From Hennigella sp045598825 (lineage in GTDB: Bacteria > Bacillota_I > Bacilli_A > Mycoplasmatales > Mycoplasmoidaceae), in the NCBI GenBank assembly GCA_045598825.1, contig JAZRUX010000010.1:1-64000 (forward strand): 64,000 nt of DNA, written 5' to 3'. The notes under the pieces are model-generated. The model ran no database searches and was not told where the DNA came from. It was given only the letters and a program-made list of their open reading frames with translations. The position numbers and the translations under genes were made by a program. Shown one piece after another: positions 1 through 11,239 of the stretch (its first letter is position 1; every line of letters begins with the position of its first letter).

Positions 1-37
1 ATTGGCCAACATTTGATGATAAAAGAAGTGTATAAAA

Positions 38-60
38 AAACCCAAAAAAGGGTTTAAAAA
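38..60 (-). terminator. Rho-independent terminator after the 913-aa lipoprotein gene
   Basis: Six-base arms (aaaccc and gggttt) flank an A6 loop at 38-55. Read on the minus strand, the stem is followed by a run of T. It lies about 90 nt past the stop codon at 142. Bases 1-35 could be the tail of a plus-strand gene, but that cannot be shown from so little sequence. Confidence 0.6.
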
Positions 61-141
61 ATATCATAATTTTTCTTCATATTTTTTTACTGAAATGGGT
101 AGATTAAATGAAGTTTATAATAATCATACCAAAGAGGTGTG

Positions 142-2883
142 TTAGTAGCCTCATCTTTCAAAAAATCTATAATATTCTGTCCATCTGCTTTGCATTTTAT
201 CTTCCAACTTTTTTAAATGTTGTTCTCTTCTTTGTTCATCATCAACATTGCTTTTATAACCAAGATCTCTAAGGAATGGATAAACATTTTCCATATATTC
301 TTCTTTAAGTTGAGCAAAAATGTCAGCCTTGGTCATTGCATCCATGAATTTTGATATATTGTACGAAGCAAGATACTGAAGATCTGTGTACTTATTTTCG
401 ACAAATCTATCTTTGGACTTTAATCACTGGTCCATTTTTCGGTTTAATTCGGCTTGTTCTTTTTCAATGTCATAGTGTGTTTTTTCTACTGTCTGTACTG
501 CTTCCTCTGAGGCTTCTTCCTCAAGATCATCAGAAATGTCTTCTTTCTCTTGCTCAATTAGTCTCTTTTGAAGATATACAGATGTAATATTAAGAATTGT
601 AACAAAAATAGTAAGGGCGAAAGATATTATCCAATATTTTCCCCCGGCCATTCATCCACCAAGTTCAGCATCCATGCTCTCTTTATCAGCAGACAATTCT
701 TCTGCAAGATGAACAAATGTCTTCATTGAATCAGAATCCATAATTGTTGAATAATATTGGTTGATTCTAAAAGCTTCTGATCCTAAGGCTCTAAATTTTG
801 CCATTTTCCTTTGGTATTCACCTTCATCATAATGTCCAGAAGGATCAATAATGACAAATAATTCTTCCTTATCTTTTTTAATGTTTTTAAGCATATCTTT
901 AACAGGCTGTACTTCAGGTCTTTCATCTTTTTCAAAACCATCCATAAAATCATTAACTCTATTATTGAAATTTACAATTCTTTCATAATAGTTTTGGTTG
1001 TAGAAATTTAATGCTATACATTGACCAATAAGCGATAAATAAGCAATAATTAATATTACTAAATTGGCCATATTAACTTTATGAGAATGTTTCTCTCATG
1101 TGTCACCAATATTATAGGTTAAAAACGCTACTGCAATAACACTTCAAAACAAAGCAGCAGATTGAACAATTAAACCATTTTCTGCATCTTTTTCACTCAC
1201 ATTAAGTTCACGATCAGTATAAGTTGAAATAAAGTTATTAACTCTATTAAATTTATCGTTTGTTAATTGAAAGTATCGTTCAGAGATAGGATAGTCTACA
1301 CACTTAGGTGCATCTACTGAATGTTCAGCATCAACATTATTATATATAGAATTGTTAAATGAAATATGCATATGATTTATGACTCTATTATGGTTTTTGC
1401 CGGTTTTTTCATCAGTTCATTCTTTGATATCTACGTTAGATTTAATAGTACAATTAGATACAAACGCTTCAGCTAAATTTAAGGTTGGAACTGTTTTGCC
1501 ATCACTACTATCGATTATCTTTCTTTTTTTGTTGACACTTTCCACATAATCAGTAAATGGTGCATAATCTCTGCCGTTACATGAAATTTGTAAACCAGCA
1601 GTTGAAAGCGCACGTGCATTGATGGTTCCTGTTCAGTGTTTGCTATCATCTTTATCTTGTTTTGTGCCATCAAAGAACGCTTCATAAGCTTGTTTATTAG
1701 TGTCATTAGTTCAATTAAAAGTGATATGTCCTGATTCAGAGTCCTCATTAAAGTAAATTTCTTTAATATTTTTTTTCTCTTCTTTAGCCGAAACATTTAC
1801 AGGGAATTCTAGTGTTTGAATAGGTAAATCTTGTATTATTTGATTTACTGTTTTCGTATTATTTTCAATTTGTCTGCCAATTATTACAGGGTCGGCTTTA
1901 CGAAGGTGGGCTGTAACAGCTTCTTGTTTTTCAGGAGTATATTTAGTTAAGTAAAGCGACTTAATTAAAGAGAAATCAATAAAAAGTGAATGCACATTAG
2001 ATGTTTTGTTATCTCGTATTTCTTTAAGTTTTGGGATGATTGTAAACATTGGAATCATCTTATTCTTTTCAAAAGTAACTTTTGCGGTTGGATCAGACTT
2101 CTTAGTTATTTTGAATAGTTTATTCATTGTTTCTTCTGGTATTTCCTCACCAGGCGTTAGTTCACCACTAGCTATCAATGTATCTAAACAATTTTCCGTG
2201 ATATCTTTATCTTCGATGTAATCAAATAGATATTCATCAGCAAAATCTGATAAACGTTGCGTAGCACTAACTAATGCAATTTCATCGTTAGCATCTTCAA
2301 AACAAGTAATGATTTGCTTTTTAGCTTCAATCATTCCTCCTAGGGCATCGTTACCATATTTTGCTTTTAAATTCTTTTCAATAGCATCAAATTTAGCTCG
2401 AGATTCAGTTAAAATTTTGCTAATAATTGTTGGAGCAAGTTTACTACTTTCCATGTAAGTCCTCATTGACTTAGCCATTCCGTTGTATATACTTGCTAAC
2501 TGTGATCATTTTACTGATGATTGTCTAGCTAATTTAAAACCAAATTGATTTCGTGCACGATCAACCATTGCACTGGTCAATGCAGTTCAACCATATTTGT
2601 TTGTGGTGGATATTTCATCGAAATTAGCTATCGTGTTATTATATTTTTCTCACTCTTTGTCTGCTTGTTCGGGCGACATACTTGATGTATAGGCTGTCAT
2701 CTCATTCTCAAAACTACCTTTTAGTTTTTCATATGTTGATGCTGTTACACCATATTCTTTATCAATTGCTTGATAAAGATGGTTTTCATGTTGTGCCGCA
2801 CAACTCGAAAGCGGAGCAATAACACTGGTTGTAGCTACAAGACCAGACATAGTTGATATTATAATTTTGTTTCGCTTTTTCAT
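142..2883 (-). CDS. Giant membrane-spanning lipoprotein, paralogue A (913 aa)
   Basis: Unrecognised family. Code 4 is needed, since several TGA codons are read as Trp. A positively charged, hydrophobic signal ends in lipobox LSSC (Cys28), so the N-terminus should be lipid-anchored outside. Residues 136-390 closely match the upstream paralogue at 2885-5869. Two hydrophobic segments lie just before and within the ORF section starting near 1071, then a hydrophilic loop containing GSEAFRINQYYST, a third segment (WIISFALTIFVTILNI) and an acidic, probably coiled-coil tail ending RFFERWGY. The predicted topology is ectodomain outside and tail in the cytoplasm. The start is fixed by a GAGGAGA Shine-Dalgarno. 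The upstream paralogue stops 1 nt before this ATG, so the two genes form an operon. A role in adhesion or membrane scaffolding is only a guess. Confidence 0.85.
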
Positions 2884-2884
2884 G

Positions 2885-5869
2885 CTAATATTCTCCTCTT
2901 TCAATTTGTCTAATTATTTTTGACCATTCAGCAAATTGTTTTTGAATCTCTTTCTCTCCGTCCTCATATATTTCTCTTAGTTCATCGCGTTGTTCTTCTG
3001 ATAAATCTTCATCTCTGATTCGGCCTCGTATAGCCTCATACACCCTTTTCCATTTTTCCGATGCTTGTTTCTCCAAATCGAATGGGGCAAGAAGTTCAGA
3101 AGTAACTTTAGTACGTTCTGGTAGTGCAAATATTGTTTCTGTCAAGATGTTCTTTTTTGAAGCAAATCCATCTATAGTACTTATAGGGTCTAAAAATTCA
3201 TCTATTCCGCGTGTGCCCCCGCCTCTGCCAAAGAAAGAAGCTAAATCGCACTTCATTTGATCAAACTTCTGATTTATTTCGTTTTGACGTACTTCTTGCT
3301 CATCTATTACTTGCATGTTTTGTATTGAATCGTTTGCAGCAGCTACATCTTGTGGTGGAACATCTAGTGGTGCCACTTGAGCATTTTGTTCAGGAATAAC
3401 TGGCTGATCAATAACATTACCAGGCGCAATCACGCTACCAACAGGAACAATAGGCATCTCAAGTTGTTCACGTGTACGTATTTTTTCATATAAACTTTTA
3501 GATTTTTTAAAGATTCATTCTTTTATCATACGAACTTCTACTTTCTTTAAGGCAAATGTTACAAGTGAAAGGAATCCTGTTAAAAGATCCAAAACAAGAG
3601 ATTTTTGTCAATAATCATTACCAATTAATCATTTACCAAAAGTATTATGCATATTCTGAAGATCAGCTCTTTTTGCTTCTTGAGCTTCAACAAATTGTTT
3701 CATACCTTCAGATTGGTTAACAGTTGAAAAATATCTATTTATTTCAAACGCTTCAGAACCAAGCTTCCTAAAAGCAATAGATTTATTGTTATATTCGCTT
3801 TGATTATAACTGCCATCATCATTTATGATTACAAAATACTTTTGCCCATAACTATCAATCTCAGCCATCATTGCATAGGCTAGTGGATATTTTTCAGGGT
3901 GGTTGTTAATTTCATTTGCAAATTCATCAACACGCTTAGCAAATTCTATTTGTGGTTCAATATATTTAGTTTTGATATGGTTATAATTCACACATACAAA
4001 GATAAATGATATTATTGCAACTAACATGACCGCCATATCAAAAGCAAAGGTTCTGAGTTTAATACCATCTAATGGTGCACCATAATAACTATAAATAGTC
4101 ACAAAAACTACAAACCCTAACCCGATAAGATTTGCAGCTAGGGCTAAACCTTCCAAAAAATCTAACGCTTTTGCTTGATGTTTAAATGTGTTAAAATGAT
4201 TTTCCTTAAAAGATTTTATATAGCTATCTACTTGATTAAACTTACTATTAGTTAAATCATAATAATGTATAGAAAGGGCATAATCAGCAGGACAATCTGC
4301 TGTTACCTTTCATTCGGCTTCCCTTTTTCTATAGGAAGAATTTTTATAACTAATGCGTAGGAGGTTTTTAACTGTATTATGATTTCCAGATTCGTCGGTT
4401 TTTTCCGTAATGTCTACATCAGAACATATATCGCAATGAGCCATAAATGATTCAGCTAAATTCATTTTTATGTCATCGCCGCCACCATTAGTTCATAAAT
4501 TCACTTTTTCTTTGCCACTACGTACATATTCTAAAATTCGTTCATAGTGTGGCTCATTTTTTTCATAAGCAATTTCTAAACCAGCGTTGCATAGCACTTG
4601 TTCATCAATGACTCCTTTTCAATGATTGTCACCTTCTTTTTTTGTACCTTCAAAGAACGCTTCATAGGCTTGTTTGTCAATATCAGTAGGTCAATTAAAA
4701 GTGATATGTCCTGCTTCTGAATCTGGATTAAAGAAAACTTCTTTAATGTTTTCTTGTTCTTTGGCAGATGTAATTTGCACAGGAAAGTCCATTGTTATGA
4801 TAGGCATATCATTGATCATTTCGGCAAGCGTTTTTGTAGCATTTTCAATTTGTTGACCGAGTGTTACAGGATTAGGATTACGTAGGTGAGCTGTAACAGC
4901 TTGTAATTTTTCAGGATTAGTTTTATATTTTGTTAAATAATATGATTTGACTAAAGAGAAATCAATAGAAAGCACATGTGTGTTGCTTACTTTGTCATCC
5001 TGAATTTCTTTAAGTTTTGGGATGATTGTAAACATTGGAATCATCTTATTACTCTCGAAAGTAATATCTTCTATTTCAGGTTGTGACTTCTTAGTTATTT
5101 TGAATAGTCTATTCATCACACCGTCACTTATTGGTTGATCAACTGAAAGTTCTTCCTTTGTAAATGTGTCTAAACAATTATTTTCTTGTTCATTAGAATC
5201 AAATTCAAATTGATATTCATCAAAAAAGTCAGCTAATCGTTGTGTCGAACTAACTAATGCAATTTCATCGTTAGCATCTTCAAAACAAGTAATGATTTGC
5301 TTTTTAGCTTCAATCATTCCACCTAGAGCATCATTGCCATATTTTGCTTTTAAATTCTTTTCAATAGTGTCAAATCTAGCTCGAGATTCAGTTAAAATTT
5401 TACTAATAAATGTTGGAGAAAGTTTGTTACTTTCCATGTAAGTCCTCAATGACCTAGACATTCCGTTATATATACTTGGTAATTGTGATCATTTTACTGC
5501 TGATTGTCTAGCTAATTTAAAACCGAATGTATTTCGTGCATAATCAACCACTGTGCTAGTTAGTGCAGTTCACCCATATTTGTTTGTAGTACATAATTTA
5601 TCAAAATTCTCTATCGCAGTTTTGTATTCTTCCTCAGCTCAAATTGCTTCTTCTGGAGTATGCGTTTCTTTGTACGCTTCTATCTCACTTCTAAAACTTT
5701 GTTTTAGTTTATTGTATGTTGCTTCTGTTACACCATACTGTTTATCGATAGTTTGATAAAAAGTACTTTCGTATTTTTGATTAGAACAGCTTGAAAGTGG
5801 TATAACAACGCTGGTAGTGGCAAGAAGACCAGACATTGCTGATATTACAATTTTGTTTCGCTTTTTCAT
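2885..5869 (-). CDS. Giant membrane-spanning lipoprotein, paralogue B (994 aa)
   Basis: Tandem paralogue of the gene at 142-2883; no known family recognised. Signal peptide with lipobox LSSC (Cys28). The ectodomain (about 29-570) includes YEAFFEGTK, shared with paralogue A as YEAFFDGTK. Predicted membrane segments lie at about 575-596, 608-627 and 757-773; the loop between the second and third carries GSEAFEINRYFST. The C-terminal ~190 residues differ from paralogue A: a Pro/Gln-rich stretch, a Gly-rich GRGGGTRG and a charged helical end. The order lipid anchor, ectodomain, three membrane passes and probable cytoplasmic tail is unusual for a mycoplasma lipoprotein. GAGGGG Shine-Dalgarno precedes the ATG. 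Confidence 0.85.
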
Positions 5870-5887
5870 ATTATTCCCCTCATCTCC

Positions 5888-5893
5888 ATTATA
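5888..5893 (-). promoter_or_regulatory. -10 box for the tandem giant lipoprotein operon
   Basis: On the minus strand this is TATAAT, with the ATG at 5869. The implied start leaves a leader of about 12 nt containing a GAGGGG Shine-Dalgarno. This contrasts with the leaderless layout of many other genes here. No convincing -35 is seen. Confidence 0.5.
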
Positions 5894-5993
5894 TGAAAAT
5901 AAATAAAAATTAATATTTTTTTTCTATATAAATATAAATACAATTTTTTTCAAATTTGAGCTATTAAATAGTAGTGCATATTAAGATAGGGTT

Positions 5994-6131
5994 ATGGTTA
6001 ATCATGACAACCAAAAAATAATAGAATTGTCAAATAAAACTTATAAACAAATTCAATTAATATTAAATTATCTTAAGGAGCAACCGAAGCAACATTTAAA
6101 TTTATTTATAAATTTAATTTTATATTACTAA
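5994..6131 (+). CDS. Possible 45-aa small protein
   Basis: A short ORF encodes a Lys/Gln/Asn-rich peptide ending LINLILYY-type hydrophobic residues. Support is indirect: a TTGAGC/TATTAA promoter with 17-nt spacing whose -10 ends 9 nt before the ATG, as at other leaderless genes in this window, and a hairpin-T terminator about 55 nt past the stop. The composition is close to AT background and there is no good Shine-Dalgarno, so this could equally be a small RNA or chance. Confidence 0.25.
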   Translation: MVNHDNQKIIELSNKTYKQIQLILNYLKEQPKQHLNLFINLILYY

Positions 6132-6185
6132 TAAAAATCGTCTATATAAAAAATCATAGATTTAACTATCATTTTCCTAAATCTG

Positions 6186-6203
6186 AAAACGAAACCGTTT
6201 TTT
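6186..6203 (+). terminator. Short hairpin terminator
   Basis: AAAACG and CGTTTT arms around an AAAC loop, followed by T on the plus strand. It could end the small plus-strand unit. On the minus strand it lies about 20 nt after the stop at 6221, where its T run is poorer. Confidence 0.4.
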
Positions 6204-6220
6204 ATATCGTGTTGACAAAA

Positions 6221-7495
6221 CTAAAGTGTGTCATTGGACTTAACCTTGACTTGTCAATGATCACGATCTAAGATTATGCCCTGTCTATAAGTTTGCGTAT
6301 ATTTATCGTAAAATAACTTCTCAAATTCCACATTAAACAAATTTGAGCTATCAACAAAAATAACACCTTTATCAGGAGCACCATGAAAAATGTCTATTCC
6401 TGTTCATTGAGGGACATTTGGATAAATAAAATCAGAAAAATCTAAGCAATGGAGGTTATCACATGTAGCAAACGCTCTATCTAATACGTCTTGTGGGCCA
6501 TCCTGATAAAAAATAATTTTGCTGACATTTAAGCCTTCGCATGCAGATACATTAATCATATTTAACTTATATTCAGGCTCCCATATGTTCATTTCTAGAC
6601 GTTTATCATCAAAAAAGCATCCTTCTCCTACAGATGTGATCTTGCATTTTTTGGAAAATCCATTAAATAAACCACAGCTACCGAAGCATGAGTCTCCTAA
6701 TTCCATAGACATGCCCGCAATTGGTAAAATAACATCAAGTAGGTTAATATCTTGATAAAAAGCACTATTACCAATTGTGTGAATATTTTTATTTAATTTT
6801 ACTGTTGTAAGGGCTGTGCACATACAAAATGCTTCTATAGGGATTTCAGTCAATTTTTCAGCAAATGTTAAGTCAACATATTTTAGAAAAAAGTTATAGT
6901 AAAAACATTGAAGCCCTAAAGATGTCAATGATGGACCAAACACAATCGGATCAGATAAACAAACACCTGCAAAAGCTGCATTTCCTATAGTTTTCACTTC
7001 TAATGCTCAATTAGTTGAATTATTAACATATATATGTTGAAGATAACCATTACAAAAACACTCATCCTCAAATACTTTGGGGTATGTATGAAATTTAACA
7101 GAAATGATTTGGTCGTCTTCATAAAAACATCTATAAGGAATAGTTGTAATAAAATCATTAAATTCAACAGTTCCTGTTAATGAATAACGACAATTTGCAA
7201 AGCATTTTTCACCAAGTAAAACAACCATAGTTTTACCATTAACATTAACATAGTTGGGGATAACTAAATCATTTGCAATAATACCTGTTCCATCACAATA
7301 AACAACTGTGTTGTTTTCGTTGTGAATTTTATATTGATCAGGGGTAAAAATGCCTGATGCAACACCTTGTCAATCAGAGCCATCTACATTTTTCACAGCA
7401 TCTTTAGATGCACAAGAGGCAAAACAAGACATTGTTGCCAATGTATTTAATATAATTGGAACATATATAATCTTGTTTATAATGCTTCTTCTCAT
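6221..7495 (-). CDS. BspA-like leucine-rich repeat lipoprotein (424 aa)
   Basis: Exported LRR_5 (Treponema/BspA-type) repeat protein. The signal peptide ends FASC (Cys28). Repeats of the type LTTVKLNKNIHTIGNSAF and ITSVGEGCFF run through most of the chain, with AF/CF at the usual buried positions. A cap follows: LDFSDF, then GVIFVDSS, ending near VKSNDTL. Family members bind host proteins or other cells; that role here is inferred. It is the last gene of a three-gene minus-strand operon and starts 1 nt after the stop of the gene upstream. No strong Shine-Dalgarno is visible, so it may rely on translational coupling. Confidence 0.85.
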
Positions 7496-7496
7496 A

Positions 7497-8789
7497 TTAA
7501 ACTCAAGAAAGATAGAAATCTAATTTTCCTGCTAATTGCCCGTATTCTCTTGTAACTTCATCTGTAATATCAATTTCTATTAAATGATAAGAAGGGTATC
7601 CATCATTTTTATGTTTAGTAGGGCTAATTTTTGATAAATCAAATGAATAATATATAGACAATTTGTAATATATATATTGGTCAGTAGGTCTTACTAGTTT
7701 TTCTCAGTCATATCTAAAACTAAAAGCTTCTTTAATGTCACTAGGTAAATTTGACTGTGGATCAATTATTACTTCTTTGTCTAAGTTTGTGTATTCAAAA
7801 TAGTTTCTGAATATATAAATTGTACTCATGTTTTCTCTATATATTTGTCTAGACAAATATTTTGGACAAAATAGGTGTGAAGTATACATACCTTGGTCAT
7901 CACCCGTAATTTGATGTGGGTCTCCAGGTTGTTGGTCATAACTAATCACAATTGGTGTATCTTGAGTTCCAGGTTCTTGATACAAATTAAAATGAATAAT
8001 AAATTCAACGTCTGGTTGACAGTCAAAAGTTACGATTATTGACTCAGAAATACTAGAACTATCCGTACACATCAAGTCGGGGATAGACTCGGTTGGCTCT
8101 CCTCTTATATAATTCATGAATTGAACCCCGTGCTGTTGTGTTTTTGTATCTACATAATCAAAACGCATCTCGTGTGTTGATGCTATATTAGAAAATAAAG
8201 GCTCAAAATGTATTATTGAACCTCATTCCCTAGGTCCAGGAAGTTCTTGAAAGGCACAAATTGGTTCTTCAGTCTCATAGCGATTGCCGTGTCGAATTAT
8301 ATTAATTGGTGTTTGAACATACTCTACGCCTTTAGGTCTTAGGCCCAATATTTGATTGTCCTTAAAGCCCTTTAAAAAGTCGTCTATTTTTGGTGCAATT
8401 TTAAACGGAAGTTCAGCACCAACATCTGGATTATCAATAGATGTTGCAACAATTGTAATTTCTGATACATCAGACACATAAATTTCTGGTGTAATAGAAA
8501 GTAATCCTGAGGCTGTAATAAAAGGACCCTCAAAAGGTAAGTTTTTTAACTGTCAATTTAATTTGTTATAAATACGATCAGTGCCATTAATCATTGCATT
8601 AATTTGAACGCTTTGCCCAGGAGAAACTTGTTCTGCTTGATCCTCAGCTTCCAATTTGATGCTATTAACAATTGGGTCTTCTTCCTCGTGTTCAGACTCA
8701 CAAGATGTTAAAAGCGTAAAAGGGGCAGCAAAACTCAATGATGTTGCAATAATAAGTGAATTTTTTAACAATTTTCTTATTTTACTCAT
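7497..8789 (-). CDS. Lipoprotein of unknown function, probably with an Ig-like domain (430 aa)
   Basis: Signal peptide with lipobox LTSC (Cys30). The region after it (VNSIKLEAEDQAEQVSPGQ, later PFITASGLLSITPEI and ITIVATSIDNPDVG) looks like a single bacterial Ig-like (Big_2-type) domain. The rest is beta-rich, with several aromatic and Pro-rich turns, and has no family I recognise. There are no LRR units. The middle gene of the operon, it has a strong AGGAGGG Shine-Dalgarno that overlaps the stop of the upstream LRR gene. The protein ends YLSWV, with Trp encoded by TGA just before the stop. Confidence 0.8.
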
Positions 8790-8798
8790 AGTTCCCTC

Positions 8799-11180
8799 CT
8801 ACTCTTCTCCTACTACATTTCATTTTTCTGGCAAACCTAAACTTCGTAGCCAATCATTCCAACTAAAACCATCAATTTTATTTACATAAATTGTTCCAGC
8901 AGAAGGATTCAAACCAGCAAATGAAAATTGAGATCATTTGTACACTTCGCTTGGTATACCTCCTATTGCTTCCTTGGTAATTGACTTTAGATCAATAGAT
9001 GCAAGTCCACTAATACCTTCAAAAGCATAATCTGATAATTCTTCTGTTTGATAAGGTAAAATTATATTTTTTGCTTTTATACCATGGAATGGTGCCATAC
9101 CAATTTTTATTGTAGATTCTGGTATGTTTAAATTACCATTTTCAATTCCAATGCAATTAAAGAAAGCTAGGGACCCTATAGTTTGTAAACTTTTTGGAAA
9201 TAGTAATTCTCCCCTCATATGAGTACATTGACTAAAAGCATGATCACCAATATATTCTAAACTACTAGGAAAATTAAATGTTCCAGCAAATCCAGGACAA
9301 TCTGCAAAAGCATAATCGTCAATTTTAATTAAGCCATTATGAAGGCTTAATCAATAATATTTTTGTTTCTCAAAAAGTGTTTCATTATCAACGGGTTTAG
9401 GTAAGAAGACATTTTTAAATGCTTTCTTAGATACAATTTGAATTCTTGATGGAATATCTAATTCATCAGTTTCAATCATGAATTCTTTTTGTCTTATAAA
9501 TCCCTGTGAAAGTCCAACAAGCTCCACACCTCTTGTTATTACTAGATCGTCTGTGTCAATTAGTTGTCTATGTTCTTGAGTCGTATAGTTAGATACAATT
9601 CATTGTTTGTCATTATCAGCATTAAAATCATAACTTTGAGGGTCTCTTGTTTCTGTTGCAAGAGCGTTGGCTGGAAAATATCCTTTCCCTCCTTCCTCAT
9701 TAAAAAATTCTGCTCATTTATCCAAACCAAAATATTCAGTACCTATTGCTTGAGACACTAGAAAGTAACCATATGGAGAAATATTGTAGAATGGACTTGT
9801 TGCCTCTTCACCTTCTTGAATTTGTGGAAATCATACCGCTGGTAAAGTTTCAACTGGGGATCCCATATCAGAACCATAAGCAGAAAAATCTAAACAAGAT
9901 AAATTAGTGCATCCAGAAAATGTTTGTTGGCCTAAAGATTCATTCAACTTCTCAGTATTAACCATCGCAAAGTTTACTCTTTGTAAATTTAGACAACCTT
10001 TAAAAGCTGCATTTCCAATACTTGTAATTTCTTTAGGAATAGTGATTGTGCCCTTAATACCGCTATTCTCAAAAGCATTTCTTCCAATTTTTGTTAATGT
10101 ATCAGGCAATGTAATTTCATTATCAATTCATGAACAATTTTGAAATGCTCTGTCTCCAATTTCTGTTAATTTAGTGTTTAAAATAATTTCACATTTTGCC
10201 CCAGCAGGGAAAAACATGTTTTTAAAAACTTCTTCTTTAATACTTGTTGTGTGTTCTGGAATTCTAATTAAATCAATGTCACCATCATTAAAAGCTGGTG
10301 GTTCTATTTTAGTCAATTTATTAGGATTTTCTTGGTCATCATAAATAAAAGACTCATCAGGAAGTTCGTTTTGAAAGTCGATTTGAGAACCAGGCGATAC
10401 TTCTAAACGATTAAACAAAATGTCATTTCATTCGTCAACAGTGTTATTTTTGCAACTTACTTTTACTTTGTTTACACCTGAACTTGCAAAAATTTGTTGT
10501 CCTTCTTTATACATTCATTTTGAAATACAAGGAAGGTTTGTAAAATCAATAGAACTAAGTGCTTCACAATTGGCAAAAGCTCTATATTTAACGTTTTCCA
10601 ATTCAGGATTTAGTTTAATTCCTGTTATTGATCCACAATATCTGAAAGCACTATCACCAATTTCAGTCAATGTGCTAGGAAATTCAATATTACCATTCAA
10701 ATACATGCAGGAATTAAAAGCATCGTTGCCTATTGTTGTAAGATTATTACAATTAGAAAGATTTAATTCACTTGTAAAACTAGTGCAGTTCAAAAAAGCA
10801 CCATTTCCAATTTTTTTGATTTTTGTTGGTAAATTAAGTTGTGTAACTTTTTCGGTCTTACCACTTCCAAAAATATTAGCAAAAGCATAATTATTAATTT
10901 CTTCTACTTCATCAGGAATATCTAATATTGTATATCCTTCATCTACTATTTCTTTAATTGAATGATCAGGAGAAAGTCCATACAAAATAGTTCCATCTTC
11001 ACTTAAATCAAGAAAATTTTTGGGTATAGCTCCCGCATTATGATCTTCATCATTAAAATTCAACATTTGAGGGTTTAAAGCAGCACAAACAAGTGTCGCA
11101 CCAGCAAATGTACAACCGATAGGTAAAATGGTCGATAACGATAAAATATTTCTTAGTTTCCGTTTCATTTTCTTATACAT
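8799..11180 (-). CDS. BspA-like leucine-rich repeat surface protein with two LRR blocks (793 aa)
   Basis: First gene of the operon 11180-6221. A hydrophobic signal is followed by LVCAA at Cys32, a weak lipobox, so it may be secreted rather than lipidated. The first LRR_5 block (units such as LTEIGDSAF, LTKIGRNAF, ITSIGNAAF) ends in LDFSAYG. About 120 non-LRR residues follow (including GTEYFGLDKWAEFF), then a second block (IKIDDYAF, LEYIGDHAF) and a final cap (GTIYVNK, LPEKWNVV). There is no Shine-Dalgarno: TAAAAT ends 7 nt before the ATG, implying a leaderless mRNA. An internal ATG four codons on is an alternative start. Confidence 0.85.
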
Positions 11181-11187
11181 TATACAT

Positions 11188-11193
11188 ATTTTA
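11188..11193 (-). promoter_or_regulatory. -10 box (TAAAAT), leaderless layout
   Basis: On the minus strand TAAAAT ends 7 nt before the ATG at 11180. It is one half of a divergent promoter region of only 59 bp shared with the gene at 11240. Confidence 0.5.
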
Positions 11194-11225
11194 CATAAAA
11201 AAAATTAAAATTTCGAAGTTTGTAT

Positions 11226-11231
11226 TATAAT
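11226..11231 (+). promoter_or_regulatory. -10 box (TATAAT), leaderless layout
   Basis: A perfect TATAAT ends 8 nt before the ATG at 11240, so transcription should begin at or within a base or two of the start codon. No Shine-Dalgarno can fit. Confidence 0.6.
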
Positions 11232-11239
11232 TGTAAATT

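Larger units (their letters stand above)
5894..6220. other. Intergenic region with a possible small plus-strand transcript
   Basis: This is the only gene-poor stretch of more than 300 bases. It holds a possible plus-strand promoter (TTGAGC at 5956-5961, 17-nt spacer, TATTAA at 5979-5984), a 45-codon ORF at 5994-6131 and a hairpin plus T run at 6186-6203. The 14-base string caaatttgagctat occurs near 5951 and again near 6338, inside the end of the next gene. No tRNA or riboswitch fold is evident. Confidence 0.45.

Noticed and set aside
1..35. Possible tail of a plus-strand gene
   Set aside because: All three frames end within 57 bases and there is nothing to compare, so no call was made.
142..5869. 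Many short broken ORFs suggesting pseudogenes in this stretch
   Set aside because: All breaks are TGA codons; with code 4 the pieces join in a single frame into two intact genes. The same applies to aspS, dnaG, ftsH, secDF, the ABC permease and the lipoprotein cluster.
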